Below, one piece after another: positions 12,201-23,848 of a stretch of DNA of 64,000 nt; the stretch's first letter is position 1; every line of letters starts with the position of its first letter. The notes below the pieces were generated by a model, which was not told the origin of the DNA, made no database searches, and saw only the letters and a list, made by a program, of their open reading frames with translations. The position numbers and the translations under genes were made by a program. The DNA comes from Sciurus carolinensis (Eukaryota; Chordata; Mammalia; Rodentia; Sciuridae). Where the stretch lies: assembly GCF_902686445.1 (NCBI RefSeq), contig NC_062214.1, positions 58,315,177-58,379,176 of the forward strand, in the 5' to 3' direction.

Positions 12201-12552
12201 TGTTATGGTTTGGAATATGAGATGTCCCCCAGAAGCTCCTGTCAGTGCAAGAATATTCAGAAGTAAAATGATTGGATTGTAAGCATGGCTAGAAGAGGTG
12301 GGTCATTGGGGATGTGCCCTGGAAGGGTTGTTCTTTCTGTAGCCCCTTCCTCCCTCCCCATCCCCACTCCTCTCTCCTTCCTTGTTGCCATGAGCTTTCC
12401 TCTGTTGTGCTCTCCCCCCATGATGTGCTGCCTCACCCTGGGCCCAGAGCAAGGGAGTTTGTAGTCTCTGAACTGAGACTTCTAACAACATGATCCCCCA
12501 GTAAACTTTATTAGGTATTTTGGTCACAGAGAAGCAAAGGATAACTAAAAAA
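12201..12552 (+). repeat. MaLR-type solo LTR
   Basis: Starts TGTTATGGTTTGGAATATG and ends near TAACTAAAAAA, with a CCATGAGCTTTCCTCTG block and a GAACTGAGACTTCTAA block upstream of a CCAGTAAACTTTATTAGG polyadenylation-type region. It belongs to the same group as 2355-2772 but lies in the other orientation. The flanks (TGGG before, GGGG after) may be a decayed target duplication. Confidence 0.75.
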
Positions 12553-12743
12553 GGGGGACTCTGTCCAAACTAGAGTCAGGTTCTGGACAGCAGGGGCAGT
12601 TATTCATTTCTGTCCATCTCAAAGTGTTACAATGATTTGTTGCTCATTCCTGGATTGACAGATTTTGTAATCAGGATTCCAGGCATCCTTGCACTGTTCA
12701 TCAGTTTCAAAAATCAAGATGTTCATTAACACTCAGATGATAG

Positions 12744-12928
12744 ACGGTGGCACACATCTGTAATACCAGCAGTTCATGAGGCTAAAGTAGGAGGATTGAG
12801 AGTTTAAAGTCAGTCTCAGCAACTTAGCTAAACAACTCAGTGAGACTCTGTCTCTAAATAAAATATTTTTAAAAGGAATGGGGATATGGTTCAATGGTTA
12901 AGTGCTCCTGGATTCAATTCTCGGTACT
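12744..12928 (+). mobile_element. MEN-type composite SINE with perfect target duplication
   Basis: A B1/Alu-like half (GGTGGCACACATCTGTAATA, GAGTTTAAAGTCAGTCTCAG) joins through a CTCTAAATAAAA linker to an ID half (ATGGGGATATGGTTCAATGG). The 11-bp repeat TCAGATGATAG flanks it exactly (12733-12743 and 12929-12939), so both ends are well defined. The composite layout is diagnostic of squirrels. Confidence 0.85.
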
Positions 12929-12939
12929 TCAGATGATAG

Positions 12940-14098
12940 GTTTTCACCCTGCACAAAAGTCAATCAAAGACCTGGGAATAATTTGACTAGAAACTCTGCA
13001 ACTTCTAGAAGAAAATATAGGCCCAACACTTCAACCTCGCTATAAGAACCAACTTTCTTAACAAGACCCCTAAGGCACAAGAAATAAAACTAAAAATCAA
13101 TAAATGGGATGCCATCAAATTTAAAAGCTTCTGCACAGCAAAGGAAACAATTAAGTGTATGAAACAAGAGCCTACACAATGGGAGAAGACCTTTACCTGC
13201 CCCTCAAATAGGGCATTAATATTCAGAATATAGAAACAACTCAAAAAACTTAACACCAAAAAACAAACAACCCAATTAATAAATGGGTAAAACAACTAAA
13301 CAGACACTTCTCAAAACAAGAAGTACAAATGCCCAACAAATATAGAAAAAATGCTCAATATCTCTAGCAATTATAGAAATGCAAATCAAAACCACATTGA
13401 GATTTCATCTCACTCCAGTCAGAATGGCAATTATCAAGGATACAATAATAAGTGTCAGTACGAATGTGGGAAAAAGGGTGCACTCATACATCATTGGTGG
13501 AACTGCCAATTAGTGCAGACACTGTGGAAGGCAGTATGGAGATTCCTCAAAAATCTAGGAATGGACCGACCATATACCAAGCTATCTCACTGCTCAGTAT
13601 ATATCCAAAGGATCTAAAATCAGCATACTACAGTGACACAGCCACATCAATGTTTGTAGCAGCATAATTCACAATAGCCAAGCTATGGAGCCAATCTAGG
13701 TGCCCTTTAACAGACGAATGGATAAAGAAAATGTGGAAAGTATACACACACACACACAGAAGTATTACTCAGTCATAAAGAAAAATGAAATTATGTCATT
13801 TGTTGGTAAACAGGTGGAACTGAAGACTATAATGCTAAGTGAAATAAGCCAGACCCAGAAAGTTATGTGGAAGCTACTCTAAAATAAAGGGAGAAAGAGA
13901 AGAGAAAAGGGGCAGGGAGAGTGAAATCCATCAAAATAAAGGAAAGATCAGAGGAGTAGGAAAAAGGATCGAGGGGAAGGGAGGAGGGACAGGATAAGGG
14001 AAAAACAGTAGAATGAATCTGACCTAACTTTCATTCATATGAATGTGCTACAGTGAACCTCACTATTGTGCATATCTACAAGACTAATTTTTTTAAAA
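12940..14098 (+). mobile_element. LINE-1 3' half (ORF2 C-terminus and 3' UTR)
   Basis: Starts CACCCTGCACAAAAGTCAAT and carries successive ORF2 C-terminal landmarks, including a recognisable zinc-knuckle region near 13450-13500 (Cys, Cys, His, Cys still visible) and CTCAGTATATATCCAAAGGA. It then has a purine-rich 3' UTR (13870-14000). Stops and frameshifts break the frame into pieces of 60-88 codons. It sits directly next to the MEN SINE. Confidence 0.85.
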
Positions 14099-14305
14099 AT
14101 TAAATAGCAGAAATATCAATAGAGTAGAGGAAAGGGAACAGAGAGAAGGAGGAGGGGAAAGGTAAAAGGAAGTACTGAGGACTGAATTGCAGCAAATTAT
14201 ATGCCATGCATTTATAATTACATCAAAATGAATCCCAGTAAATAAATAAATAAACATAAATAAATAAATATGAAAAAAATAAAAATAAAGGAAAAAACTC
14301 AAATG
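14099..14305 (+). mobile_element. second, short LINE-1 3' UTR copy
   Basis: A second purine-rich tract followed by CAAATTATATGCCATGCATT, AAAATGAATCCCAGTAAAT and an A-rich AATA tail repeats the 3' UTR pattern just ended at 14098. It is best read as an independent, strongly 5'-truncated L1. Confidence 0.6.
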
Positions 14306-14469
14306 ATAGGGGAGACCAAAAAATGCCAATCCAACTTGTTTGAAAGGATGGGATTGACTGCTAATAAAGTCCACCAATGATTAATTCATCAGAGAATTGC
14401 AGACACTGCGCTCCTGAAATTCCACTCCGCATACCGTAGTTTTGCTCCACACGTTGGAACAGTGAGTCC

Positions 14470-14815
14470 ACGCATTCTCTGGAAACCCTTCTCTCCCTTT
14501 GCCCTTTTCCATCTAACACATTCCTCCTCACTCACCTACCTACCTTACACCTAGCTCAAATTCAGCCCCCACGTGAGCTGAGTTCCAGGCTCTTTAAAGT
14601 TCTTCCTGAGTTCTCATCCCACTTTCTAATTTCCTTTATTACAGCATTTTCCATCAACATGAAAAAATTTCATGTATACATCTAACTCCACATTAGGCTA
14701 GAGCCCTTTGAAAGCAGCATGTACAATCTGTACAGCTTGAGCAGTTATCATGACACCTGCTACATGGTAATTTTGTAATAAATGTTTGGTGGATAAGTAA
14801 ATAATTGAATAGGTT
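14470..14815 (+). mobile_element. LINE-2 3' region
   Basis: CTCCTCACTCACCTACC, CTTCCTGAGTTCTCATCCC and a terminus TAATAAATGTTTGGTGGAT follow the L2 3' consensus. Confidence 0.6.
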
Positions 14816-14939
14816 GCCCCAATGTTTGGCTAAACTTAAATATAACTCACTATTATCCCCACACTACCTCTGGAAACCACAGAAAGTAAGTGATGTTGCA
14901 AATAAGATGCTTTTTTAAAGAAAAAAATGTTATCTTTAC

Positions 14940-15665
14940 AAAACTAAACAAAGTCATACCATATGATTCAGCAGTTTTACTCCTTGGCATTCACCCACAT
15001 AAGTGGAAAACATGTCCACTCAAAAAACCTGCATTCACATATTTATAGGGACTTTATTCATATTTGCCAACATTTTGAAGTAACCAAGGTGTCCTTTAGT
15101 AGGTGAAGATATAAGTAAACTGTGGTACATCCAGACAATAGGATATTATTCTGCATTAAGCCAAAAAGAGCTATCAAGCCATGATAATACAGAGAAAACT
15201 TAAATGTATATTTCTAACCAAAACCAAAATTAATTGGAAAAGGCTACATTCTGTATTATTCCAACTATATAGCATTCACTGGAAAAGGAAAATTAAGGAG
15301 GCAGGAGAAAGACCTGTGGTTGCCAGTGGTTGGAAATGGAGGAATGAATATTTGGGACATAAAGGAATTTTAGGGCAGCAAAACTGCTAGGTATGATTCT
15401 GTTATAGTTGAAATATGTCATTATAACTTTGTGCAAACCCCTAGAATTTACAACACAAAAAGTGACCCCTGTTTTTAACTATTAGAATTGGGGTGATAAT
15501 CATGTGTCAAGGTAGGTTCACTGATTGTAAAAAAGGTACTGGTAGAGGGTATTGATAAGGATGGAAGCTATGTGGGGGACATGAGGTATATGGGGCAATT
15601 TCTGTATCTTCTGCTCAATTTTGCTATGAGCATAAAGTTTCTTGTTTAAAAAATTATTAAAAATA
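14940..15665 (+). mobile_element. old LINE-1 3' end (L1MB-like)
   Basis: CCATATGATTCAGCAGTTTTACTCC, GGACTTTATTCATATTTGCC, TGTGGTACATCCAGACAATA, then TGGTTGCCAGTGGTTGGAA and a terminus around GCATAAAGTTTCTTG. Landmarks are in correct L1 order. Decayed. Confidence 0.8.
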
Positions 15666-18470
15666 ATAAATGAAAATAAATGAATACAATGGGTTAGTTG
15701 GAAAGGTGTGAGAAATAACAAGTCTGCATAAATGAAGAATAAATAGAAAAAAAGAAAAGAAGGGAGGGAGGAAGGAGAGGAAGGAAGGGAAGGAAAGAAA
15801 GGTAGATGAACATGAGAGATGTGGGTTTCATTCCAAGTAAACCAAGAACACAGATTCATTTTCCTTCTTCCCCAAACTCCATTAATATCAGAGTAGAAAT
15901 AACACAAACAAATAGCTCCATCACAGTGGAGGTAATGGGAGGGGGAGGTCAACAGCCAACCAAACATTTCAACAAGTTTTTGGATGAAAAGAATTTTCAT
16001 AAACCTGCTAACAGATGTAACAGGGAAAAAGGAAGCCTCAGTCCATAAATGGCTGTAGTGGAGTAGCCAAAGATGCCCAAGTCCAGATAGTAGTCAATCT
16101 ATGTCAATCAGAAACACAGAAAGTCATGGGACAAAATCCTATCCAACCACCCTGGCTCATCTGAAATACCAGTCTCTAAAACTTGGGAAATATATGAGTA
16201 TCTCATAAATGAAAACAATATTTAGTTTACCAATTTCAGAAACAATGAGAAGCAGCTAGTCTCATGAAAATTTTGAGATGTAATTTATCAGTTAAAATCT
16301 ATGTGTGTGTATATACACACATACGTACCCTAAGCCATGCATATGTATTCAAATATTCAGTAAGACAGAACACTGTGACTATGTTAAAGCTCACATACAA
16401 GTGTTTGTTCTCCACTTTTAGATTTATCCCAGCATCTTAGTGACTTTTAAACAGTAAGTTGTGCACTTGCCTCAGCCCCCTTATGCAATCATAAACTTCT
16501 CCAGAACAGAGATATACTCTGATAACCCTTGCAACACTCAGCAACAAGACTTCTCATGTGGTCTCCAGGGATCTTATCTAAATCAATTTTTTTTTCACAA
16601 CTTCAAAGTGTGTGGGGTGAAGATAAAGGTAAAGAGGTGGGCCAACCTCTTTACTTGGATTCTCAGAAACATGATAGAAAATAAGGTCACTGAACCTTTG
16701 CTATTTTAAGAATTGTAAAGTGTTACCCCCAACATAATCCCCTATTTTCACAGTGGATTGGTAGTTGGTGGAATCTACAGAGTAGTCCCAATGAGACAAG
16801 TGATATGCTGAGTCCATATTTATACATTTCAATTTTTTTACACTTAATCTGAGATAATTTCTATTTTACCAGGAATAAATTAAGACTTGGGAAGATTAAC
16901 TAGCATTCTCAGTACATGTTTTCTCATTCCAAAATATGGTCTGATTCCAGGATAGTGCAATTTCTATAGCACAATGACTTTCTTTCAAGAAATTATTAAG
17001 AAAGAAAAAATAGGGAAATGGAAGAGGTCAAGAAATAGAGTCATATGAAAAGGCCCTTCTTCCTCTGCCTAACACAGGTTTAGAATGTAGAACTATCACA
17101 CTTGGGTTAAACTGACAAACTCATTGGTCTCTCTGTCTGCCAGCTTTTTTCCCTAGATGTGCCTGTACCTAGCTGTGCTGGTGTGAACTCACTTTAAAGG
17201 CCCTTAGAAAAGAGGGAGCTCTCACCTTTCTGACCCCATGTAGCTTCTGAAGTAGTTGATATGACAGACCAAAGTTACAGAACCTTCACTTAACCAATCT
17301 TTGTCAATTGAAAGGATGTCCTAGATTCCTACTGTGGCCCAAGAGTTGGACACAGTCTGTATTTTCAGATAGGAATCTTGATACTCTCTCAAGTTGCACC
17401 TCTGCCCTGCTCTTCCCTTCCCTCCCCTTATCCAGTCACCAGTTCTCCTTGGTGGTACCTGGGAAGGGAGGAGATGAACATTGGTCACTGTCACCCAATT
17501 CATTGACCAAGCTTTCTCAGTGAACTGTGTTGAAAGGGAACATTCAACCCACTGAGTCACAGAACTATGGGACAACATCACTCTGGGGATTGCAATATTT
17601 CTAGAAGGCATTTTTTACTTAAGAAAGTTTCTACCGTGCAGTCAAGCATCAGATAGGACTGCAGGACAATGCATGTGCTTGATAGTTATATCCAGATTAT
17701 ATCCCAGAACAATGATAGTGAAATGACATCCTTTTATCAACATTTTACATTGGGTTGCTTTCCTAGACAACACTAGAGAGCATAAGAATTTCTTCCTCTA
17801 TTTAAGTGTGCAGGGAGGGAGAAGAGGAGAATTGGACATATGACATGATCTTCTACACAGATGTCCTCAGTACTTTTCCTGGATCTTGACTGCTCCCTGG
17901 ACAAATCTACAGTAGATCTAGGACCAGGGTAGCCTGGACTATTCCTATGTATTATTAAAATTACATTAACCAAGTAGAGTATAATGCTAATAATAAAAAT
18001 GAACTCTATTTCATAACTGTAAGTATTCGTGCATATTTTATCATTGAATGCATATTTAATAAACATGATTATTAGCATAATACCATTATTATGTGACTTG
18101 CACTTTCAATATATGAAAGTGTTTGCATAAAAGCTTGAATGAACTATGCTATTTTTTTCACTTTGAAGAATCCCTGATTCTTTGAAACAAAACCACAATG
18201 GGAAGAAATGAAAAAAATTAGTAACTATTATGCTAGAAAAAAAAGTACTATCAAATAAACACCTTTGAACAATGAAACATGGGGTCTGAAATCTGTAATA
18301 ATTTCTAAGTGCCCCTTATTGAGAAAGATACCATAGATGACATGTTGAGGTGCTAAAGTTTAAGTGGACTTGGGAAAGACTTTTTTCTTATATATATATT
18401 TTTATTTATTGTTTGTATTTTTAAAAAATTGAGAACGGAAGTTCATTATAATGTACCCAAAAAATTATTT
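15666..18470. other. mostly unassigned sequence
   Basis: Contains a purine-rich GGAA/GAAA patch (about 15741-15802) and a short perfect palindrome at about 16302-16322 made of TG and CA steps. No gene or repeat family is recognised. Frames of 60-160 codons lack support. Confidence 0.4.
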
Positions 18471-18764
18471 AAGGAGGAGATAGGCCGGACCAGTACAGAA
18501 CCACCATGCAAGACTTCCTCTGCCTGGGAGACAGGCCCAGGGAGCTGGCACCAGACCAGCTGGGCCCCAGCCCACAGTCTAGTGCCCCTGCAGCTGACCA
18601 TCTGTCAACACGTGGAGATGCCTCTGCCCACTAGAAGGGAATATACCCCACTTGGAGTCCACCATCCCTAAAGGGACAACATACTTTTTGGGTCATTGCA
18701 TTATCAAGTTTCTTCAAGACTTCAGGCTACTGAAGACTAGGAGAGGGGAAGAAACATGAGCAAT

Positions 18765-19762
18765 ATGAAAAAACAAGGGAAGAAAGTGTCCCAAACAAAC
18801 CTAGATGCTTCATCAATAAAATCCAATGACAGCGTGGCAGAAGAAACGTCTGAAAGGGAGTTCATAAGGTACATAGTTAAAATGATCAGAGAAACAAACG
18901 ATAAGAGAGCAACAGAAGACATTGAATGATCACACCAATCAATAGTTAAAAGAGCAAATGCAGGAAGCAAAGGATCATTTCAGTAAAGAGATAGAGATTC
19001 TGAAAAAAAAAATTCTTGAAATGAAGGAAACAATAAACCAAATTAAAAACTCCATAGAAAGCATAACCAATAGGATAGAACACCTGGAAGACAGAACCGC
19101 AGACATTGATGATAAAATATTTAATCTTGAAAACAAAGTTGACCAACAGAGAAGATGGTAAGAAATCATGAACAGAATCTCCAAGAATTATGGGATATCA
19201 TGAAAAGACCAAACTTTAGAATTATTGAGGAAGGCACAAAGAAACAAACCAAAGGAATAAAGAAACTATTCAATAAAATAATATCAGAAAATTTCCCAAA
19301 TCTGAAGAATGAAATGGAAAATCAAATACAAGGGGCTTATAGGACACCAAATGTACACAATTACAACAGACCCACACCAAGGCACATTATAATGAAAATA
19401 CCTAACCTAACATACATAATAAAGATAGAATTTTAAAGGCTGTGTGAGAAAAAAATCAAATTACATTCAGGGGGAAACCAATACAGATATCAGCAGATTT
19501 CTCAACCCAGACCCTAAAAGCTAGAAGGGCCTGAAACAGGATTTTTCAAGCTCTGAAAGAAAATGGATGCCAACCAAGAATCTTATAACCAACAAAACTT
19601 ACCTTCAGGTTTGACGATGAAATAAAATCCTTCCATGATAAACAAAAGCTAAAAAAATTTACAAATAGAAAGCTGGCACTACAGAATATTCTCCTCAAAA
19701 TATTCCATGAGAAAGAAATGAAAAACAATGATGTAAGTCATCAAAGGGAGGAACTACCTTAA
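18765..19762 (+). pseudogene. LINE-1 ORF1 remnant
   Basis: Starts at an ATG encoding MKKQGKK, aligned with the intact ORF1 at 53060, and ends at a TAA after QREELP. The coiled-coil segment, RRM-like core and C-terminal domain can still be followed in pieces (for example residues around 19220-19400). Lesions include a TGA near 18926 and frameshifts near 19020, 19150 and 19405. ORF1p normally coats L1 RNA as a trimer. This copy cannot encode it. Confidence 0.85.
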
Positions 19763-19823
19763 AAGAATAGTCAAGGAGAAACTAAGAATAGTCAAGTAAA
19801 GTTAAAAGCCAAAAATAAGCCAA

Positions 19824-22800
19824 ATGACCAAGAAAACAAATCACATCTCAATAATAACCCTGAATATTAAATGGCCTGAACTCATCGAAAGACACAGACT
19901 GGCAGATTGTATTAAAAAGAAAGACCCAACAATATGCTACCTTCAAGAGACTCCATCTCATAGAAAAAGATACCCACAGACTAATGAAAGAATGGGAAAA
20001 AACATACTATGCACAAGGACTCTGCAAAAAAGAGGGGGTATCATATCAGATAAAGTGGACCTCAAGCCAAAGTTAATCAGAAGGGATAAAGAAAGATATT
20101 TTACACTGCTTAAGGGAAGCATAAGTCAGCAAGACATAACAATCATAAATATTTATGCCCCAAACAGTGGCTCATCCATGTACGTCAAACAAATCCTTCT
20201 CAATTCCAGGAGCCAAATAGACTACAACACAATTATACTAGGTGACTTTAACACACCTCTCTCACCACTGGCCAGATCCTCCAAACAAAAATTGAACAAA
20301 GAAACCACAGGTCTCAATAACACAATCAATAATTTAGACTTAACAGACATATATAGAATATTCCATCCATCAATGAGCAAATACACTTTCTTCCCAGCAG
20401 CACATGGATCCTTCTCTAAAATAGACCATATGTTATGCCACAAAGCTACTCTTACCAAATACAGAAAGACAAAGATACTATTTTGTATTCTATCAGATCA
20501 TAATGGAATGAAATTAGAAATCAATGACAAAATAAAAAACAGAAACTACTCCAACACCTGGAAATTAAATAATGCACTACTGAATGATACATGGATAACA
20601 GAACACATCAGGGGGGAACAAAAAAATTCTTACAGGTAAACGAGAATAAAGATACAACATATCAAAATCTCTGGGACACTATGAAAGCAATACTAAAAGG
20701 AAAATTCATTTCATGGAGCACATTCAATAAAAGAAGGAAAAGTCAACAAATAAATGACTTAAAACTACAGCTCAAAGCCCTAGAAAAAGAAGAACAGATC
20801 AACACCAAAAGTAGTAGAAGACAAGAAATAGTTAAAATCAGAGCTGAAATCAATGAAATTGAAACAAAAGAAACAATAAAAAAATAGACAAAATAAAAAG
20901 TTGGTTCTTTGAAAAAATAAGCAAAATTGATAAACCCTTAACCACACTAACAAAGAGGAGAGAGAAAACTCAAATTACTAAAATTAGGTGTGAAAAAGTA
21001 AATATCATGACAGACACAATTGAAATACAAAATGTAATTTAAAAAAAAAGAAAAAACACATAATTAGAAGCTATTTTGAAAATCTCTACTCCAACAAAAT
21101 AGAAAATCTTAAAGACATCAAAAGGTTTCTAGAGACATATGAATTACCTAAACCGAACCAGGAGGACATACACAATTTAAATAGATCAATATTAAGCAAT
21201 GAAATAGAAGAAATCATCAAAAGTCTACCAACCAAGAAAAGTCTGGGACCAGATGGATTCTCAGCCAAGTTCTACAAGACCTTCAAAGAAGCACTCAAAG
21301 TATTCCATGAAATAGAAGAGGAGGGAACCCTTTCAAACTCATTCTATGAAGCTAATATCACCCTGATACCAAAACCAGACAGAGTCACATCAAGGAAAGA
21401 AAATTTCAGACCAATATCCCCAATGAACATAGATGTAAAAATTCTTAACAAAATTTTAGCAAATTGCATACAAAAACATATTAAAAAGATAGTGCACCAT
21501 GATCAAGTGGGTTTTATCCCAGGGATGCAAGGTTGGTTCAACATCTGGAAATCAATAAATGCAATTTATTGATTTAAAGTTAAGAATCACATGATTATTT
21601 CAATAGATACAGAAAAAGCATTTGATAAAATATAGCACCCTTTCATGCTCAAAACTCTAGAAAAAATAGGAATAGTAGGAAAATTCCTCAACATTGTAAA
21701 GGTTATCTATGCTAAGCCTATGGCCAATATTCTAAATGGAGAAAAACTGAAAGCATTCCCTCTAAAAACTGGAACAAGGCAGGGATGCCCTCTTTCACCA
21801 CTTCTATTCATTGTCCTTGAAATTCTAGCCATAGCAATTAGACAGACCAAAGAAATTAAAGGGATATGAATAGAAAAAGAAGAACTCAGACCATCCCTAT
21901 TTGCTGATAACATGATTCTATATTTAGAGGAGCTGAAAAATTCCACGAGAAAACTCCTAGGACTCATAAATGAATTCAGTGAAGTAGCAGGATATAAAAT
22001 CAATGCTCACAAATCTAATGCATTTTTATTCATAAGTGATGACTCCTCTGAAAGAGAATTTAGGAAAACTACCCCATTCACAATAGCGTCAAAAAAAAAA
22101 TAAAATACTTGGGAATTAATCTAACAAAAGAGGTGAAAGAGCTCTACAATGAGAACTACAGAACACTAAAGAAAGAAATTAAAGAAAACCTTAGAAGATG
22201 GAAAGATCTCTTGGATAGGCAGAATTAATATTGTCAAAATGGCCATACTACCAAAAGTGCTATACAGATTCAATGCAATTCCAATTAAAATCCCAATGAT
22301 GTACCTCACAGAAATAGAGCAAGCAATCAGAAATTCATCTGGAAGAATAAGAAACCCAGAATAGCTCAAACAATCCTTAGCAGGAAGAATGAAGAAGGAG
22401 GTATCACAATACCAGAACTCCAACTATACTACAGAGCAATAGTAACAAAAACGGCATGGTATTGGCACCAAAATAGACAGGTAGATCAATGGTACAGAAC
22501 AGAGGACACAGACACAAACCCAAATAAATACAGTTTTCTCATACTAGACAAAGGTGCCAAAACATATAATGAAGAAAAGATAGCCTGTTCAACAAATGGT
22601 GCTGGGAAAACTGGAAATTTATATGCAGCAGAATGAAACTAAACCCCTATCTCTCACCCTGCACAAAACTTAACTCAAAATAGATCAAATAGACCAGAGA
22701 CCCTGCACCTTATAGAAGAAAAACTAGGTCCAAATCTTCATCATGTCGGCATAGGATCCAACTTCCTTAACATGTCTCCCAAAGAACAAGAAATAAAAGC

Positions 22801-23609
22801 AGGAATCAATAATTGGGATAGATTCAAACAAAATAGCTTTTTCTCAGCAAAGGAAACTATCAGCAATGTGAAAAGAGAGCCTACAGAGTGGGAGAAAATC
22901 TTTGCCACACACACCTCAGATAGAGCACTAACTCCAGAATCTACAAAGAACTCAAAAATCTTTACATCAAGAATACAAATAACACAATCAACCAAATGGT
23001 CTAAGGAAATGAACAGACACTTCACAGAAGAGGATCTACAAGCAATCAACAGATATATGAAAAAAATGTTCACCATCTTTAGTAATAAGAGAAATACAAA
23101 TCAAAACTACCCTAAGATTTCATCTCACCCCAATTAGAATGGCAATTATCAAGAATACAAGCAACAATAGGTGTTGGCAAGGATATGGGGGAAAAGGTAC
23201 ACTCATACATTGCTGGTGAGGATGCAAATTAGTGCAGCCACTCTAGAAAGCAGTGTGGAGATTCCTTAGAATACTTGGAATGGAACCACCATTTGACCTA
23301 GCTATACCACTCCTGCACCTATACCCAAAGGACTTAAAATCAGCATACTAAAGTGATGCAGCCACATCAATGTTCATAGCTGCTCAATTCACAATAGCTA
23401 GATTGTGGAAGCAACCTAGGTGGCCTTCAATAGATGAATGGATAAAGAAACTGTGGTATATATACACAATGGAATATTACTCATCCATAAAGAAGAATAA
23501 AATTACAGCATTTGCAGGTAAATGAATAGAACTAGAGAATATCATGCTAAGTGAGATAATCCAATCCCAAAAAACCAAAGGCCAAATGATCTCTCTGATA
23601 AGTGGATGA
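19824..23609 (+). pseudogene. LINE-1 ORF2 remnant (endonuclease-reverse transcriptase)
   Basis: The first 271 codons (19824-20639) stay open and cover the AP-like endonuclease domain, with IYAPNSGS, GDFN and SDHNG motifs visible. The N-terminal catalytic-loop region has lost residues where the younger copy reads LNVNGLN. Downstream the frame is broken many times. The RT active site reads FADN instead of FADD (21900-21911), so the second catalytic aspartate is lost. The C-terminal Cys-rich segment (near 23170-23230) and final stop are still recognisable. Confidence 0.9.
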
Positions 23610-23848
23610 TGATACATAACGGGAGGTGGGAAGGAGGCAAGAATGGAGGAAGGATGGATTGTATAGAGGAAAGAGGGATGGGAGGGGTGGGAGGAAGGTA
23701 AAAATAACAGATTGAGACAAACATCATTACCCTATGTACATGTATGATTACACAAATGATATGACTCTACTTCATATACAACCAGAGAAATAAGTTTTAC
23801 CCCATTTGTTTATAATGAATTAAAATAAAAAAAATTTAAAAATTATTT

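Larger units (their letters stand above)
18471..23848 (+). mobile_element. LINE-1, nearly complete but decayed, plus strand
   Basis: Order: short 5' region (18471-18764), ORF1 remnant, spacer, ORF2 remnant, purine-rich 3' UTR (23610-23720) and A-rich tail. The 11-bp AAAAATTATTT occurs just before the start (18460-18470) and at the tail (23838-23848). This is a plausible but low-complexity target duplication. The 5' region matches the younger L1 of this window only over its last 190 bp or so. Frameshifts and stops in both ORFs show it is inactive. Confidence 0.9.

Noticed and set aside
15518..16000. 160-codon minus-strand frame
   Set aside because: Ser/Pro/Phe-rich translation of a purine-rich simple tract and an L1 3' end; no domain or splice evidence.
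16302..16322. Perfect palindrome of TG/CA steps as a regulatory site
   Set aside because: Simple-repeat composition makes a palindrome likely by chance.
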